Translations under genes and position numbers: made by a program
NCBI RefSeq assembly: GCF_023065955.2
Contig: NW_026622986.1
Coordinates: 12,425,848 to 12,489,847 of the forward strand
From: Ursus arctos
Taxonomy: Eukaryota > Chordata > Mammalia > Carnivora > Ursidae
Length of the DNA stretch: 64,000 nucleotides
Direction of reading: 5' to 3'
Notes under the pieces: generated by a model
Told to the model about the DNA's origin: nothing
Seen by the model: only the letters and a program-made list of their open reading frames with translations
Databases searched by the model: none
Shown: positions 26,533-38,714 of the stretch, in pieces
Layout: every line of letters starts with the position of its first letter
Numbering within the stretch: position 1 is the stretch's first letter

Positions 26533-29500
26533 ACCAGGGTAATCTTCCATCAGGAAGCACTTAAACTTTTAGAGTTAATTTTTTCTAATGTGGCTTTTAT
26601 TCATAGCCAAGAGGAATTCAGATTTGGTCGGAGGACGCCCTGCCTGGCTACATTTACATTCCCAGAATTTAGAGTTCCTCCTTAATTTCTGAGTAAACAT
26701 TGCTACTCTGTTTCTAGATGAATTAATTGGTTGTAGGGAGAAGTGCATAAGAGGTTGAGCCTTCACATGGAAACGGGCAGGCTGTTTCCAGCACCAACCA
26801 AGGAGAAATAGCTCCTTCTGGACCAGAGAGGAATTATTACCATGACTTTCCCCAAAGACTTCTCAGTTTTTGCCAGACAACTGTGAATTACATGGACAAG
26901 AGGAAAACAATACCATAGACTCAGTGGCAAGCCAAGGTGGAAGCCATTCTTAGGCAAATACTTTAATCACAAGACGTCTTGAGCTAAAGTTGAGTAACTT
27001 TTTGGTTTAGAAGTAGAGACTTCAGCTTTACCATCTTCGTTTCTGAATGATGCATTTTTTTTCTGTAGATTCATGAGCCCTTCCTGGAACTATGGGCTTA
27101 CAACTCAGGCTGTCAACTCCATAACCAGTAAACTGTAGCTCAGATAGGGAAACTCGTTGGCTCTGAGATAGCTGGGCGAAAGGAGATGACGGGGGACCTT
27201 CTCTCTGTGGATGTATTAGGTAACTTTGCGAATTAGAGAATTAGAGATTCCATTGTTTGATAAAATTTCTTAAGGTTTGGAGGAAGCTTGTACTCTGCTC
27301 TTAGCGATAATGTTACTGTGAACAATGTTCTCCTGAGAGACAGATGCCTGGTTCTTACAGTGGCCCCTGTGTGAATTTCATTCCCCTGCTCTGTCCTCAC
27401 AAAGAGAAGATAACATTGACAACAAAGGTGGGCAGCGTGACTGGATGGATATATGAGGGTAGGAGAATTGGCTTGACCAAGAGCAGTTTTTGCTGGAGAG
27501 CTGGGAGAGAAACAATAAGGGCAGCATAGGAATTGACAATGGAGGGATTCTTAAGCATATAGAATTTCCCGTGGCTATCCACCCCAGTATGTGCTCTGAG
27601 GTCTGGGTGTGGCATTGTATTGACCGGACTACCTTTTAGGAACAACATCTGAACTGTCTAGGGTCACAGATAACCCTAATACATTTCCTAATAAAATAGT
27701 TATTTTTGAGTTTCAGCCATATTCTAGCTCCCTTTCTTATGCTCTACTTCTGATGTCCCGAGCATCACAGGTGATCACTTGGGTCTTTCGCTCTCTGGCT
27801 CAAAGGACCAAGACCTTGTCCTCCCCTGAGTGTTTCAGCACAGTATAATCCTAGACTGACGGCACTGTGAGTAAAAATAGGATGTTTGCTGCTCTGCTGG
27901 CTGACATGGCAGGAATTAGTTTAACCCGAACCCTACCGGACCACAGTTCCTCCCTGGGTGCAGCTGCTGCCCCGAGAACCTTCCCCGCTCTGCCTGGCAA
28001 AATTCACATTCAAATCTGGCTCCTCCCCTTCTGCTCTGTCACTTCCCCTCCCTAACTTTGCCCCCTGCCGTCACCCAAAGCTTGTACCTGTGGAGACAAG
28101 TTGATTGAAGCGCTGGGGGGTATCCTGGCTCTTAATGCCAAGGCCAATTTGTTGGTGGGTGCAGTGAATAACATAAAAAGCAGCCATCTACTCTTCTCTC
28201 CAATCCTTGGTAATAAGATGAATGTTGGTAGTGATAGATATCCCTTTGGACTGTGGTCTGGCCCCATTGGCTGACGGGGTAGGGGGACATATCAGAGGTT
28301 AACTGCATCTCAGGGCATTCTCCAAACTGGAAGCATGTCCTACACCAGGCAGGCAGCTCCTGCTTCTGACCAGGGCTGGATCCCTTTGTAGTTCTTTTCC
28401 CTGCTTTTTGTCATCAGAAGAGCTGATCTTCTTAGCAGTTCCCTCCCCCAGAGGTTGCTATCTTAGAAGCAGAGAATCATTTTTAATTGGTTTGTTTACT
28501 TCTAAGTCCCCCTCATAAGAGGCAACATTTTACTTATATTTGGCTCAGTTCCTTTCTCTTACTTAGTGGAACGATGTTTAGTAACATTAAAATGAAACCA
28601 GCCTCGTGGTTAACATCTGACAAATCTAATTCATTTCTTTAAAATATAATATTCCAAACTTAAACATGCTCAGTGTTTATTGGACATGCAAACAGCTAAA
28701 CACACAGCTTAGAATAAAGGAAAATATAAAATCTGATTCTGGAATGAAGCACAATCCCTGCTAAATATCTTGTGAAGACTTTTAGTCCAGTCCACGGTGA
28801 CTCTCCCAGATGTGGTGTCTCCCCTCTGAGAGCAGAGACTCCGAGAGTGAACGGGGCAGGCTGCCCAGGTTTGCAGACAGTGGACTTAGACTGAGTCGAT
28901 GTTTACTTCCTTTTTATCCAAGCCCTAACTTTTTTTTGGTAATCTCCTGGCTTTCTTGGTATGTCCTGCGTCAGTGCTGCTTCAGTTCCATTTTGGAATT
29001 AGGCAACTCTCTATGTCGAGTTCAGTAGTATGATTCTCACCTCCCCCAAGCACAGCTTCACACTTCACTACCACGGTTACGGTGATTCTCCAAGATGAGT
29101 GTCTTTCTCTCCCTCTCTCTCCCTCCACCACCCTTATCGTTCTCTGCTGGGTGTTGATAGCACCCACAGTGTCTGTGTCCCCAGGGGCTGCAACTCACTT
29201 GTGCAACTGGTGAGTCAGCATAATCCAAAGGAATGACAGGCAAAGCCAAATCAGATATTCTCTAAAAATCACACAAATTGGAAAACTCTAAAACTTCTTA
29301 AAAACACATGATTTCCTCAGCCATTTTCCTGCCGCAGCTTTAAAATAAATGATCACTAATTTTATGATTCAACTCATTTTAGAGACAATATTTACTCTGT
29401 CATGATGGGAAGTTTTATTTGTTTTTCTCTGCACAGAGTCATATGTCTGAAGTCTAAGATGAGAAGGCCTTTTTCTGCTTTAATTTTGCATACGTTTCTT

Positions 29501-29714
29501 ATGATCGTCTAAAATAACAATCTAATACATTTTCTTTGGACTATGAGTTATCACTTTTGTTACGATAAAATAATATGTGTGACATAAATTTTTTATTTTA
29601 AGTGAATTTCTGTAAAATGCTTCATTTTAAAAAATTGATTTTGGCTGGGGGGAGAGAGGCATATCAGTCCTTTTTAGTTAGTCATTTGATAAGGATTTAA
29701 AAACAATCAGTTGA
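26533..29714. other. Repeat-poor intronic stretch, 3.2 kb, no gene seen
   Basis: The longest stretch in the window where I recognise no interspersed repeat. GC content rises in 27860-28450 and 28790-29230. Open frames on both strands lack matched splice sites and known motifs. It could hold regulatory sequence of the host gene, but I see no defined site. Confidence 0.5.
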
Positions 29715-29918
29715 GGGGCGCCTGGGTGGCACAGTCGTTAAGCGTCTGCCTTCGGCTCAGGGCATGATCCTGGTGCTCTGGGATCAAGCCCCACATCAGG
29801 CTCCTCCGCTGGGAGCCTGCTTCTTCCTCTCCCACTCCCCCTGCCTGTGTTCCCTCTCTCGCTGGCTGTCTCTCTCTGTCAAATAAATAAATAAAATCTT
29901 TTAAAAAAATAAAAAAAT
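29715..29918 (+). mobile_element. Can-SINE, young class
   Basis: GGGGCGCCTGGGTGGCACAG head and AAATAAATAAATAAAATC tail. Duplication ACAATCAGTTGA at 29703-29714 and 29923-29934. Confidence 0.97.
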
Positions 29919-30064
29919 AAGAACAATCAGTTGATACCTACTTGTCTTCATTCAAAATGCATAAAATAAGTTACAATTCTAGAATGTCATAACTTGGCCA
30001 ACATTGATGACCTGAATGGCATGAATGACAGGAGCCAGGAAGTCTGTTGATTAAAATAACACTA

Positions 30065-30215
30065 ATTCTAGATGAGGAAGTCAGGACCTGTGGGTGCAAG
30101 TCCTTGGCATGGCTTGTCTTTAGCTCTGCATCCTTAGACCAATAACTAAACCTCTCTGATGTAAGTTTCATTATCAGTACAATAAGTGTCATTATCTATG
30201 ATAACTAAAATTGAG
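30065..30215 (+). mobile_element. MIR SINE, sense, partial
   Basis: GGACCTGTGGGTGCAAGTCC, then CCAATAACTAAACCTCTCTG and TTCATTATCAGTACAATAAG follow MIR order. Ancient. Confidence 0.75.
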
Positions 30216-30944
30216 GGCTGTTTACTTTTATTCTAATCTTTGCAGATTGGAGGTCGTGTCATTTTATGGCTTTGAGTAATTGCCAAATTCAACCTACACA
30301 CAGAGACCATAAGAATATCCCTTACATACAAACAACAGCAAATGCTAATGACAGGGCTTCTCCTTCCCTCCCATGAGTTCCTATTTGGCTGGTAATGTGG
30401 TCTCTGATAGCGTCCCAGCCTGTGGGTACCTGGCCCCTCCCCCCCCGCTCCTTCCCAACCTGCCTTCTCTGTCCTTTCCCAATGGCAGCAGCAGAATTTT
30501 GGCTCTCCCAGGACTAGACAGGGTAGTGCCACACCCCTCAGCCTGGGCTGCTGTCACTATGTCATGGTCCACGGTGATCCCCACCCATTTAGAGGTCCAG
30601 GGATTGTCCTTTTGCTCACCACTCTCTTGAATGGGGTGAAGAAAAGTTTGCTGTCCCTTAAAAGACTCAAAAGAAAGCAGCTTGACCAGCGTTGAGTGCC
30701 ATGAATGAAGCACAATCTCTACCCTCAGTGAGTTTATAATCTGCTAGAAGACACATACACTAAGCATAATTTTCAGTAAGATATAATGATTGCCATGATA
30801 ACAAACAGAGAATGTTACGGAAACATGAAGTCTAGTGGTTCGTTGCTGGAAAGTTCTAAGAAGAGATTATGTATAAGAGGGAGGAAAAGAGCAGCATGAA
30901 CTGGAACGGAGGTGTGAAAATCATGTGGCATTCTTAGGAACCTC
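30216..30944. other. Intronic sequence with a short GC-rich part, no gene seen
   Basis: GC-rich at 30370-30620 with C runs (30438-30450). The part from about 30690 (TTGAGTGCCATGAATGAAGC, then a GTGAGTTTATAATCTGCTAG block) resembles an ancient dispersed repeat that also seems present near 11640 and 61940; I cannot name it by eye. Confidence 0.5.
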
Positions 30945-31500
30945 CTTGGAAACAGATGAACTTACACCGACATGTCATTATGATCTGAAGTCCGTAGTGG
31001 ACATTAGGATTCACTCTTGGTGAAAACATAAGTTTTCAATTCCTTTGGGTAAATACCGTGGATCTCAGTTGCTCAATTATATGGGAAGAGTATGTTTAGT
31101 TTTGTAGGAAACCATCAAACTGTCTACCAAGGTAGCTGTAACAGTTTGCATTCCCACCAGCAATGAATGAGAGTTGCTGTTGCTCAGCATTTGGTGGTGT
31201 CAGTGTTTTGGATTTCGGCCAATCTAAGAGGTATGCCCTGGTATCCCCTTGTGTTTTTAATTTGCATTTCCCTGATGACACATGATATAGAACATCTTTC
31301 ATATGCTTGTTTGCCATCTGTATATCTTCTTTGGTGAGGTGTCTGTTAAGGTCTTTGACTTGTCGTTGTTGTTTTTTTAATTGGGTTGTTTTTTTACTGT
31401 TGAGTTTTAAAAAATCTTTGTACGTTTGTGTGCCTTTTGCAAACATTTTCTTCCAATCCATGGCTTATCTTCTTATTCTCTTGACACGTCTTTTATTTCA
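30945..31500 (-). mobile_element. Old L1 remnant, antisense
   Basis: Inverted L1 3' text (GTCATTATGATCTGAAGTCC), then inverted late ORF2 (TTTGCATTTCCCTGATGACA) and CATCTGTATATCTTCTTTGG. On the minus strand this reads LTKEDIQMANKHMKDVLYHV and YHVSSGKCKLKTQGDTRAY, L1 ORF2 C-terminal text. Confidence 0.87.
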
Positions 31501-32035
31501 ATTTGCGCATCTAACAATCTTTGTATAAGAATAGAAACAACTTTCAGTCACCTTTGTTCACTTAACTCATAAATATAACCTTAAGTTGTCCTAAACAGAC
31601 ATAATTAAGTTCTTTAAATGCCTGAAACTATGTAAAAATTTAGTACATCTCAGTCTTTCATGTATTCCAAATGACTGACACAGCAGTCTTATAAGGATGA
31701 TAAGGATTTTCTAAAGTTCCTGATCATTTAAATCTTCTTAAGCACTTAAACTTATTAGCCCTGAAAATATAATAATTTAAAATTATTAATGTAAATCAAA
31801 TTATCTTATATATTTGAATACAATTTGCAATGAAATTATGTTACGCTTTTCAAATTAAAATTATAAGTGTACTTTCAAATGAGTGCTTATATTCAAGTCA
31901 CAAAAGTAGTTGTCAGATTGTCTTACTATGTCTCTAATATTCCTTTAAGGGTTTTAAACAGTTAAGAATAAACACTTTGATTATCCCAAGGTTATACATC
32001 TTACCCATAAATTTAACAAAGAAGCATTGATAGTA
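31501..32035. other. AT-rich intronic sequence, no element seen
   Basis: AT-rich with no recognisable repeat or gene. Confidence 0.55.
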
Positions 32036-32407
32036 TACTTCTTTGCTGGGGCTGCCATAACAACATACCACAGACTGAGTGACTTAACAGAAATGTATTT
32101 CCTCACAGTTCTAGAGATTAGAAGTCTGAGATAAGGTTTTTTTCTGAGGGCTGTGAGGGAAAATCGGTGCCTCTTTCCCTACTTTCTGGTGATTCCCTGG
32201 CAATCCTTAGTGATCCTTGGATTGCAGATGCCTCACCTTGATTTCTGTCTTCTTCACATGGCAGTGGTTGCCTTGGTGGCTCAGTCAGTAGAACATGTGA
32301 TTCTTGATCTCAGAGTTGTGAGTTTGAACCCTACATTGGGTGTAGAGATTACTTAAAAATAAAAATCTTTTTAAAAAAGTCCTTCACATGGCATTTTCCA
32401 TGGGGAG
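32036..32407 (-). mobile_element. MLT1-type (ERVL-MaLR) LTR fragment, antisense, split by a SINE
   Basis: GGGGCTGCCATAACAACATA, CACAGACTGAGTGACTTAAC and CTCACAGTTCTAGAGATTAG are the inverse of the conserved 3' end of MLT1 LTRs. It is a non-coding solo LTR piece, very old. The SINE at 32264 sits inside it. Confidence 0.75.
32264..32381 (+). mobile_element. Short tRNA-Lys-like SINE
   Basis: A compact copy: TGGTGGCTCAGTCAGTAGA, GATCTCAGAGTTGTGAG and GTTTGAACCCTACATTG follow tRNA A- and B-box order, then GTGTAGAGATTACTTAAA and an A-rich tail without the CT tract. Duplication CTTCACATGGCA at 32252-32263 and 32382-32393. Confidence 0.9.
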
Positions 32408-33165
32408 AGTTCTCATACTCTTACCATGTGATCCAGCAATCAAAGTCCTTGGTATTTACCCCAAAGGAATTGAAAACTACGTCCACACAAAAACCTCTAC
32501 ACTAATGTTTGCAGAAGCTATATTCATAATTGCCAAAACTTGAAGTAACTGAAATACCAAGTTCAGTGGGTGAGTGGATACATAAATAATGGCACATCCC
32601 AACAACGGGAGTTTATTCAACACTATAAAGAAATGAGCTGTCAAGCCATGAAAAGACATGGAGGAACCTTAAATGCACATTACTGAATGATAGAAGCCAA
32701 TCTGAAAGGGCTGTATACTGTAGGATTCCAATTATATGACATTCTGGAAAAGGCAAAACTATGGAGCCAGTAAAAGACCAATGGTGGTTAGAAGTTATGA
32801 GAAAGAGAGATGAATAGACAGAGCACAGAGGATTTTTAGGGGAATGGAAATACTGTGTATGATACTATAATGGTAGAAATGTGCCATTATACCTTTGTAA
32901 AAATCCAGAGAATGTACAACACCAAGAGTGAACTCTAATGTAAACTATGGACTTTGGGTCATACTGATGTGTCAGTGTAGGTTCATTGATTATGACATAT
33001 GTATCGCTCTAATGCAGGATGTTGATAGTGGGGGAAGCTGTGTGTGTGGAGTGGGGATGACAGGGGCTAAATAGGAACTCTGCACATTCTACTCAGTTTT
33101 GTTGCGAACCTAAAACTATACTAAAAGTAAAGTTTATTAATTTTTAAAAATCTATAGTAAAATAC
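32408..33165 (+). mobile_element. Old L1 3'-end remnant, sense
   Basis: GTGATCCAGCAATCAAAGTC and TTACCCCAAAGGAATTGAAA are late ORF2; TGGAACCTTAAATGCACATT and AATGTACAACACCAAGAGTG are 3' UTR. It ends in AAAGTTTATTAATTTTTAAA. Ancient. Confidence 0.85.
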
Positions 33166-33219
33166 AGAAAGTAGAAATGATCCATATAGAAATTCAATAT
33201 AGGAAATGATCCATGCCCT

Positions 33220-33345
33220 TTGGTTCAAGGAGCGTGTAAAGTGCTTGAGAGCAGAAATTATTCTTATTTATTGGTATATACACAGTATCTCACATAGTGC
33301 TTAATAAATAGTCAACAAATGATGGTTGAATGAACGAATGGATGG
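33220..33345 (+). mobile_element. L2 3'-end fragment (probable)
   Basis: GCTTGAGAGCAGAAATTATT, then CTCACATAGTGCTTAATAAA and AATGATGGTTGAATGAACGA match the L2 tail pattern. Confidence 0.65.
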
Positions 33346-34540
33346 GTGGATGATTGAATAAGAGGTGTAGTACAATAAACTTCTGGAAGAGGAAGAGTCC
33401 TTCTAACTGAATTCTTTTGCCTTGGGCAGATTAACTCAGTGTAGAGAGGAAAGTGACCTTGCCCGCACACGTAGGTTTGGGTTGCTGTGTGCATAGGAGA
33501 TCAGCCTTGTGTACAAGCACAGAAGCAGAGCAGAAAAGTCCAGAGCAGCAGTGGAGTAAATAGGAGCCTGATACATCAGAACAGTGACGGTCTAACTCTC
33601 CAGCAAACCAGAACTGTGTTTGTCCTTGAAGATACAGCAAAAGCAGCAGCAGTCCAGCCTCCTTAAGAACAGACAAAGCAATATAGCAGGAGGTGGAGTA
33701 GGTAGAGGGGATCGTGAATGTTTTCCATACTCTGGAGAGCACTTGGAGAATACACTTTTCATACAAGCCACTCTTCTTCCTAAGTGGGAAGGTATAGCAC
33801 ATTCAATGGGCTGGGAGTCAGGATTCAAATCTCAGTTCATTGAAAGTCTGCGGAAAGTTGTGAGATGGCTTTATGCCTTGGTAGTTTTATATGGAAAATG
33901 GAAAAATGTTCTTCCACTTATTATTGTTAACCATCAAACAAAAATGTTTTGCACCTCTTGGGGTGACCAGCGTCAGACATGTTTAGTCTTCATACCATGA
34001 ATAACCCAAGTGCTTGGTGAAGGTCATACCTGTATCTGAGGTCAGGCCCCTTTGAGCCCCATCAGTCTAGCTGCCAAGCCAAAGTGAGCCAGGTCCCTGA
34101 TTTGCTGTCTTCTGAGCCTCCAACTTTAATCTAAATGAATATTGTAATTATAGGATATCAAGGAGAGCCCCAGTCTAGAAAGATTACACATTTTCATCAA
34201 CAGTTGAAGAAGAATTGAATTTCGATTGATTCAGCATGTGATTTTCTATAGTGGATCTCTAAATACGGTTAAAATATGACTTTGGAACTTATATATCTGA
34301 ACTTTCTAGTCCATAATTGACAAACACACAAAGTGTTGAAGGAACATAGTTTTCAACAATCTATTTATGGAGTATTACTGGAGTACATTATCCATAAGGT
34401 CTATAGTTTCCTCAAGAAAAATACAGCAGGATGTCGGATATTGTATTTATTTCTCCACCTGCCGTTGAAGCCCATGCTGGTTGCTTCTTTACAAGTTATG
34501 CATATTACAAATGGAAATTCCTCACCAGGAGAATTTTCTT
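33346..34540. other. Intronic sequence, no gene seen
   Basis: Open frames overlap on both strands at 33431-34000, but neither has known motifs, consistent splice sites or repeats. No element recognised. Confidence 0.5.
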
Positions 34541-34743
34541 TTTTTTTTTTTTTTAAAGATTTTATTTATTTATTCAACAGGATAGAGACAGCCAGCGAGA
34601 GAGGGAACACAAGCAGGGGGAGTGGGAGAGGAAGAAGCAGGCTCATAGCGGAGGAGCCTGATGTGGGGCTCGATCCCATAACGCCGGGATCACGCCCTGA
34701 GCCGGCAGCAGACGCTTAACCGCTGTGCCACCCAGGCGCCCCG
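34541..34743 (-). mobile_element. Can-SINE, young class, antisense
   Basis: Long T tract, TAAAGATTTTATTTATTTAT, and inverted head CACCCAGGCGCCCCG. Perfect 16-base duplication CCAGGAGAATTTTCTT at 34525-34540 and 34744-34759. Confidence 0.97.
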
Positions 34744-34774
34744 CCAGGAGAATTTTCTTAGAGAAGTGATTCAT

Positions 34775-35640
34775 ATCCAGCCCATCAGCATATTTATTGT
34801 TCTACTTCCAAATTATGCCCCAGTCCATCTACTGCTTTCCGTCTCCACCGCTTACAGTTCTAGTCCAAGCCACCACCTCTCACTAGCCTCCTGCCCATTC
34901 TACTTTTCCATCTGCCCCCAATCCGTTCATTTCCACATCCTGCCAGAGTCATGTTTAAATATAACAACTGCCTGCTTTGTTTTTGTTTTTGTTTTTTGTT
35001 TTGTTTTTGCTCTAGTGGCTTTCCGTGGCCATTCAAATGAAACCCAAACTCTTTATGGTGGCCCAATTTGTGTAAAATGAAGTTAAAGTTTAATATTTAA
35101 AACAGATCTTCATGCCTACAAATTAACCAATTACCATAGAGAGGGCCTGGCCGGTCTTGCCCATGCTCACCCCCCTGGTTCCTGCCACACCCACATCCCT
35201 GCCCCTTACTCACTGTCCTCCAGCCCCACTCTGACCTTCTTTCTGCAAGGCAGGCCCTTGCCCTTGCTGACCCCTCTGCCTGGAGTAGTCTGATTCCAGA
35301 AAAGTCCTGATTCTTTTCCTGGCTGACTCCCTTGTCATCCAGGCCTCTGCTTCCCAAAGAATGGCCTTTTCTAACCTCCGCGACTCAAAAGCCCCTCCCT
35401 GCCCTTCCCAGTCACTCTCCCTCCTCTGCGTTTTATTTTCTTCACAGCCCATTTTGGTACTGAAAATGTCATGTTTGCCTCTTTGTTTCTTTTCTAATAT
35501 CTGCCTTCTACTGCCTGAACACCCCAAGGAACACAAATATCTTCGTCCTGCCTCTGCTGAATCCCCCTGTGACTAGAGCAGGGCCTGGCATAAAATATAT
35601 GTGCATCGGATAAGTGAATACCTAGATAGACACAGATATG
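34775..35640 (+). mobile_element. L2 remnant, sense (probable)
   Basis: Pyrimidine-rich text with L2 landmarks: CCACATCCTGCCAGAGTC, GCCCTTGCCCTTGCTGACC, CCTCTGCCTGGAGTAGTCTG and a tail with AGAGCAGGGCCTGGCATA. A gap or decay at 34980-35130. Confidence 0.65.
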
Positions 35641-35971
35641 TCTATATATTCGTTCAATAAATATATTTATTTTAATGTTTATATATTCATTTAATCTGTA
35701 TTCATATATGTTATAGATGAATGAATAAATATCCCTGAAGATTTTTTTCATATCCAGTTTATATCATGACTTGGAATGTTGGAGCGGATAGAATAATCAT
35801 TTCTGATAAGTATAGGAGCTGGGTTAGAATCAAGGCAGCAACATAAGAAAACAATAAAGGATTTTGTCTCCTTCCTATACCTTACTGCACCTTGAACATA
35901 CTTGGAATGACACCTACAATTACCATAGACTCCTTGGCAAAATGCCTCCAGTGCCTCCAAGAAGAGTTGTT

Positions 35972-36014
<43 letters not shown>

Positions 36015-36580
36015 CTGAATGTATTTTTGATGTACCTTATTTAAAAGGGTTTTACTACTGTAAACTCTAAGCTGTAGTCCAAAGTTCTTATGCCTATACT
36101 TAAATCACGCATATCCTTTGATTTGGGTGCTGGGATCTTTCGATTTCTCTTTCTTAATTCTTGTTTATCCACACATATAATGTCACTTTTAAGATGGTCT
36201 CAAGGGAAATGAACATCTGGAAATGACCCACATTAAGTTCTGAAGTTAAGTTTCCCATAGATAGATTTATCTGTGGCTAAGGAATTTGATTATTTCTACT
36301 TCCTCCTAGGGGAGCTCCTCATTTCTATTTTTATTCATATTTGCATTCATAAAATATTTTTTTTCAGCACTCACTGGCTAACAGGCACCATGCTCACCTC
36401 TCATATTAAAATAACTAAGGAGACTAAGCCTACTTGGGTCTCATAATCTGACATTATCATCTGCAGGATGACCTTCTTATGCCAGAGCCTTAGGATTCTT
36501 CCCCACTATCTCCAGCCATCATCACTGCCTTGCTATACTCCAGGGAAGGGTGATGCTAACATTTTTATGGTGTGTTTCAG
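35641..36580. other. Intronic sequence before exon E, no gene seen
   Basis: AT-rich, with the GT microsatellite at 35973. No other repeat recognised. The last 40 bases hold the exon E acceptor tract (TTTTTATGGTGTGTTTCAG). Confidence 0.55.
35973..36012. repeat. (GT)n microsatellite, about 20 units
   Basis: Perfect GT run of 40 bases about 570 bases upstream of exon E. Likely length-variable and may form Z-DNA. Confidence 0.97.
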
Positions 36581-36707
36581 CAACTTGGAAGTATATACAG
36601 TATATTGGCTGCAATCTTGAATGTTGGCAACATTGAATTTTCTTCTGTGGCAACTGAACACCAGATTGACAAGAGCCACATTTCCAATCATGCAGCTCTG
36701 GAGAACT
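36581..36707 (+). CDS. MYO3A: MYO3A motor exon E
   Basis: 127 bases. Acceptor GTGTTTCAG ends at 36580; donor GTGAGT starts at 36708. It starts in phase 0 with [17 protein letters not shown], the conserved myosin upper-50K helix (IxxILAAILxxGN), and goes on with [16 protein letters not shown] and ISNHAALEN. It ends one base (T) into a codon that exon F completes as TCT, Ser. I recall Cys at that place in human MYO3A, so the change may be lineage-specific; the open frame is unaffected. Confidence 0.95.
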
Positions 36708-37633
36708 GTGAGTGTTATTATCTTCTGTTCAAAACTGAACTCTTGAAAAATGTCTAATGAAATACTGTAAGTGTCTCATAAAGATAATTTCAAGCAATTG
36801 TACTTATCTGGAATACTAAAAAAAACAAAACAAAACCCGATTCAATCTGTGTAAAATGAAGTTTTTAAAGTTCAATATTTAAAACAGATCTTCATGCCTA
36901 GAGAACCTTTCTAAAGACCAGGCTTTCGTGACTATTTTAGGAGCTATTTGCATTTCAATGTAAAAACAAAAAAATCACTAAAATTTAGTAAACTGATCTG
37001 AAAAGAGTTAAAGTTATTATTTTATGGATTTAGCATCTATATTATATTATAAGTAATAAAGACTTGTATATTTATTTTCATACTGGGTGGCTTTTATACT
37101 CACTCATCCTGGGTTGACTGAATTTGCAATCATTTTCTATACAAGAAAACTGCATCATGGTATTTGCTTCAAATCAACTTTTTTCTCGAACTAGCAAAGT
37201 TTGATGAACTATTCCAATACCTTAAGGTGTCCCACTGATCTTGTGGTGGCATAGCTATTACAATTTGGAATATACCCTATTTTTTTATTTTTAATATGGG
37301 CATATGCCCCTATAGTTCCAGATCTGTTACAAATTTCATTCATAACCAGGGAATCATGATATAAATATTATTTATCTATGTTTTCCTGATTTATACTTAA
37401 TGAGGAACAGAATGAGATGTTTTAGGGTAATTTCAGGGGACCAGATGCCAACCATCCTGGTCTGGACCTGTCCCCAGATCCCTATCATCTCCATCCCACT
37501 ATGTCTCTGGGATCAGCTTGGTAATACAGCAGGGCTGAGGTTGGCATGTAATGATTGGCATGGACCTGGGAACCTGTTCTGATTTTTCATATATAAATAA
37601 AGTTAATTGGAACAGTAGGTATTAGACTGATAT

Positions 37634-37676
<43 letters not shown>

Positions 37677-38077
37677 TTTTCTGAGCCAGGGAGCTCCCTC
37701 CAGCCCATGGTGAGCCCATTTTAGCCAATGTGCTGCAGGCTGCATAGATCCCAGGCTGACCCTTTGCTCAGAAAATCTAATATTTTTTGGCACCCTTGGG
37801 CCAGTAGCTCCAAGCGGATCTGTAGCTCCCAGCTGTCCTCAGTTATCGGAAGTGGAAGGAAAAAACAGAAAATTCCAATGATGAAATCTAATCTCACCAT
37901 TGATCATAATTAGAAGAGTTATCAGCAATGAATAGAATGATTTACAACAGAGATATGTTGAGATATGTGTAGAAACTACCAAACTAAGAAATGGTTTTGA
38001 TAATTGAGAACCTTTTTCTGTATAGAAGGAGACAGTCATATGGGTCACAGAAGGTTAATACTAATATGAATACAGTT
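36708..38077. other. Intronic sequence between exon E and L1b, no gene seen
   Basis: AT-rich with a (TTTA)n repeat at 37632. A roughly 50-base piece near 36850-36900 (AAAATGAAGTT, then TTCAATATTTAAAACAGATCTTCATGCCTA) repeats text at 35075-35115, a small dispersed duplicate about 1.8 kb apart. Confidence 0.55.
37632..37679. repeat. (TTTA)n microsatellite, about 12 units
   Basis: Near-perfect tandem TATT/TTTA run of 48 bases. Resembles an inverted SINE tail without its SINE body, so it may be all that is left of one. Confidence 0.95.
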
Positions 38078-38353
38078 AAAATTAATTAAAGGAGGAGGAG
38101 TTAAGATGGCGGAGGAGTAGGGGACCCCTTTTTCAGCCGGTCCCCTGAGTCGAGCTGGATAGGTACCAGACCAGCCTAAATAACCACGGAATCAGCCTGA
38201 GACGCAGGATGATGCATCTGGATCTCTACAAATGAACATCTCCAGCGCTGAGTATTGAGGTACCAAGAGGGGAGCTGTAAACCGTGCACGGATATCGGAA
38301 GATAAACGGAAGGGGGAGGGAGCCGCCGCGTTTGGGCGCCAGGAAGCGGCAGC

Positions 38354-38714
38354 CACCTGCACGGGGGAGCGGGCGGACACACAGAGGGCACCCGCGAGAG
38401 AGCGGACTGAGACCAGTGAGCCGTGAACGCGCGCGCCACCAGGCATCTCCCGGAACACCGGAATCCCGGAGTGCTCACGGGATCCAGACTGAGACCGGGA
38501 ACTCCCGGAGCGCGGGCGGGGCGGCTGGCGGCTGGCGGGCCACCTGCACGGGGGAGCGGGCGGACTCGCGGTCGGCACCCGCGAAACGGCAGACTGAGAC
38601 CCTGAACCGGGTGCGCGCGCCACCAGGCTTCTCACGAAACTCCGGAATCGAGGTGTGCTCACCGGGCATAGACTGAGACCGGGAGACCCGGGAGCGCGCG
38701 GGGCGGCTGGCGGC
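38354..38714 (+). repeat. Two tandem ~187-base GC-rich units in the L1b 5' UTR
   Basis: Unit 1 starts CACCTGCACGGGGGAGCGGG at 38354 and unit 2 starts with the same 20 bases at 38541, a period of 187. Both continue with matching blocks (GCACCCGCGA, GACTGAGACC, CGCGCGCCACCAGGC, GACTGAGACCGGGA) and end in GGGGCGGCTGGCGG. Repeated 5' UTR units recall monomer-type L1 promoters. Long open frames on both strands here come from lack of AT-rich stop codons. Confidence 0.92.

Noticed and set aside
30373..30713. Overlapping open frames in a GC-rich patch
   Set aside because: Composition effect; no motif or splice support.
32036..32407. Possible active endogenous retrovirus
   Set aside because: Only old LTR pieces (here and at 61535) are present; no gag, pol or env text adjoins them.
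33431..34000. Open frames of 123 and 126 codons on opposite strands
   Set aside because: No recognisable domain, no initiator or splice support; overlap on both strands points to chance.
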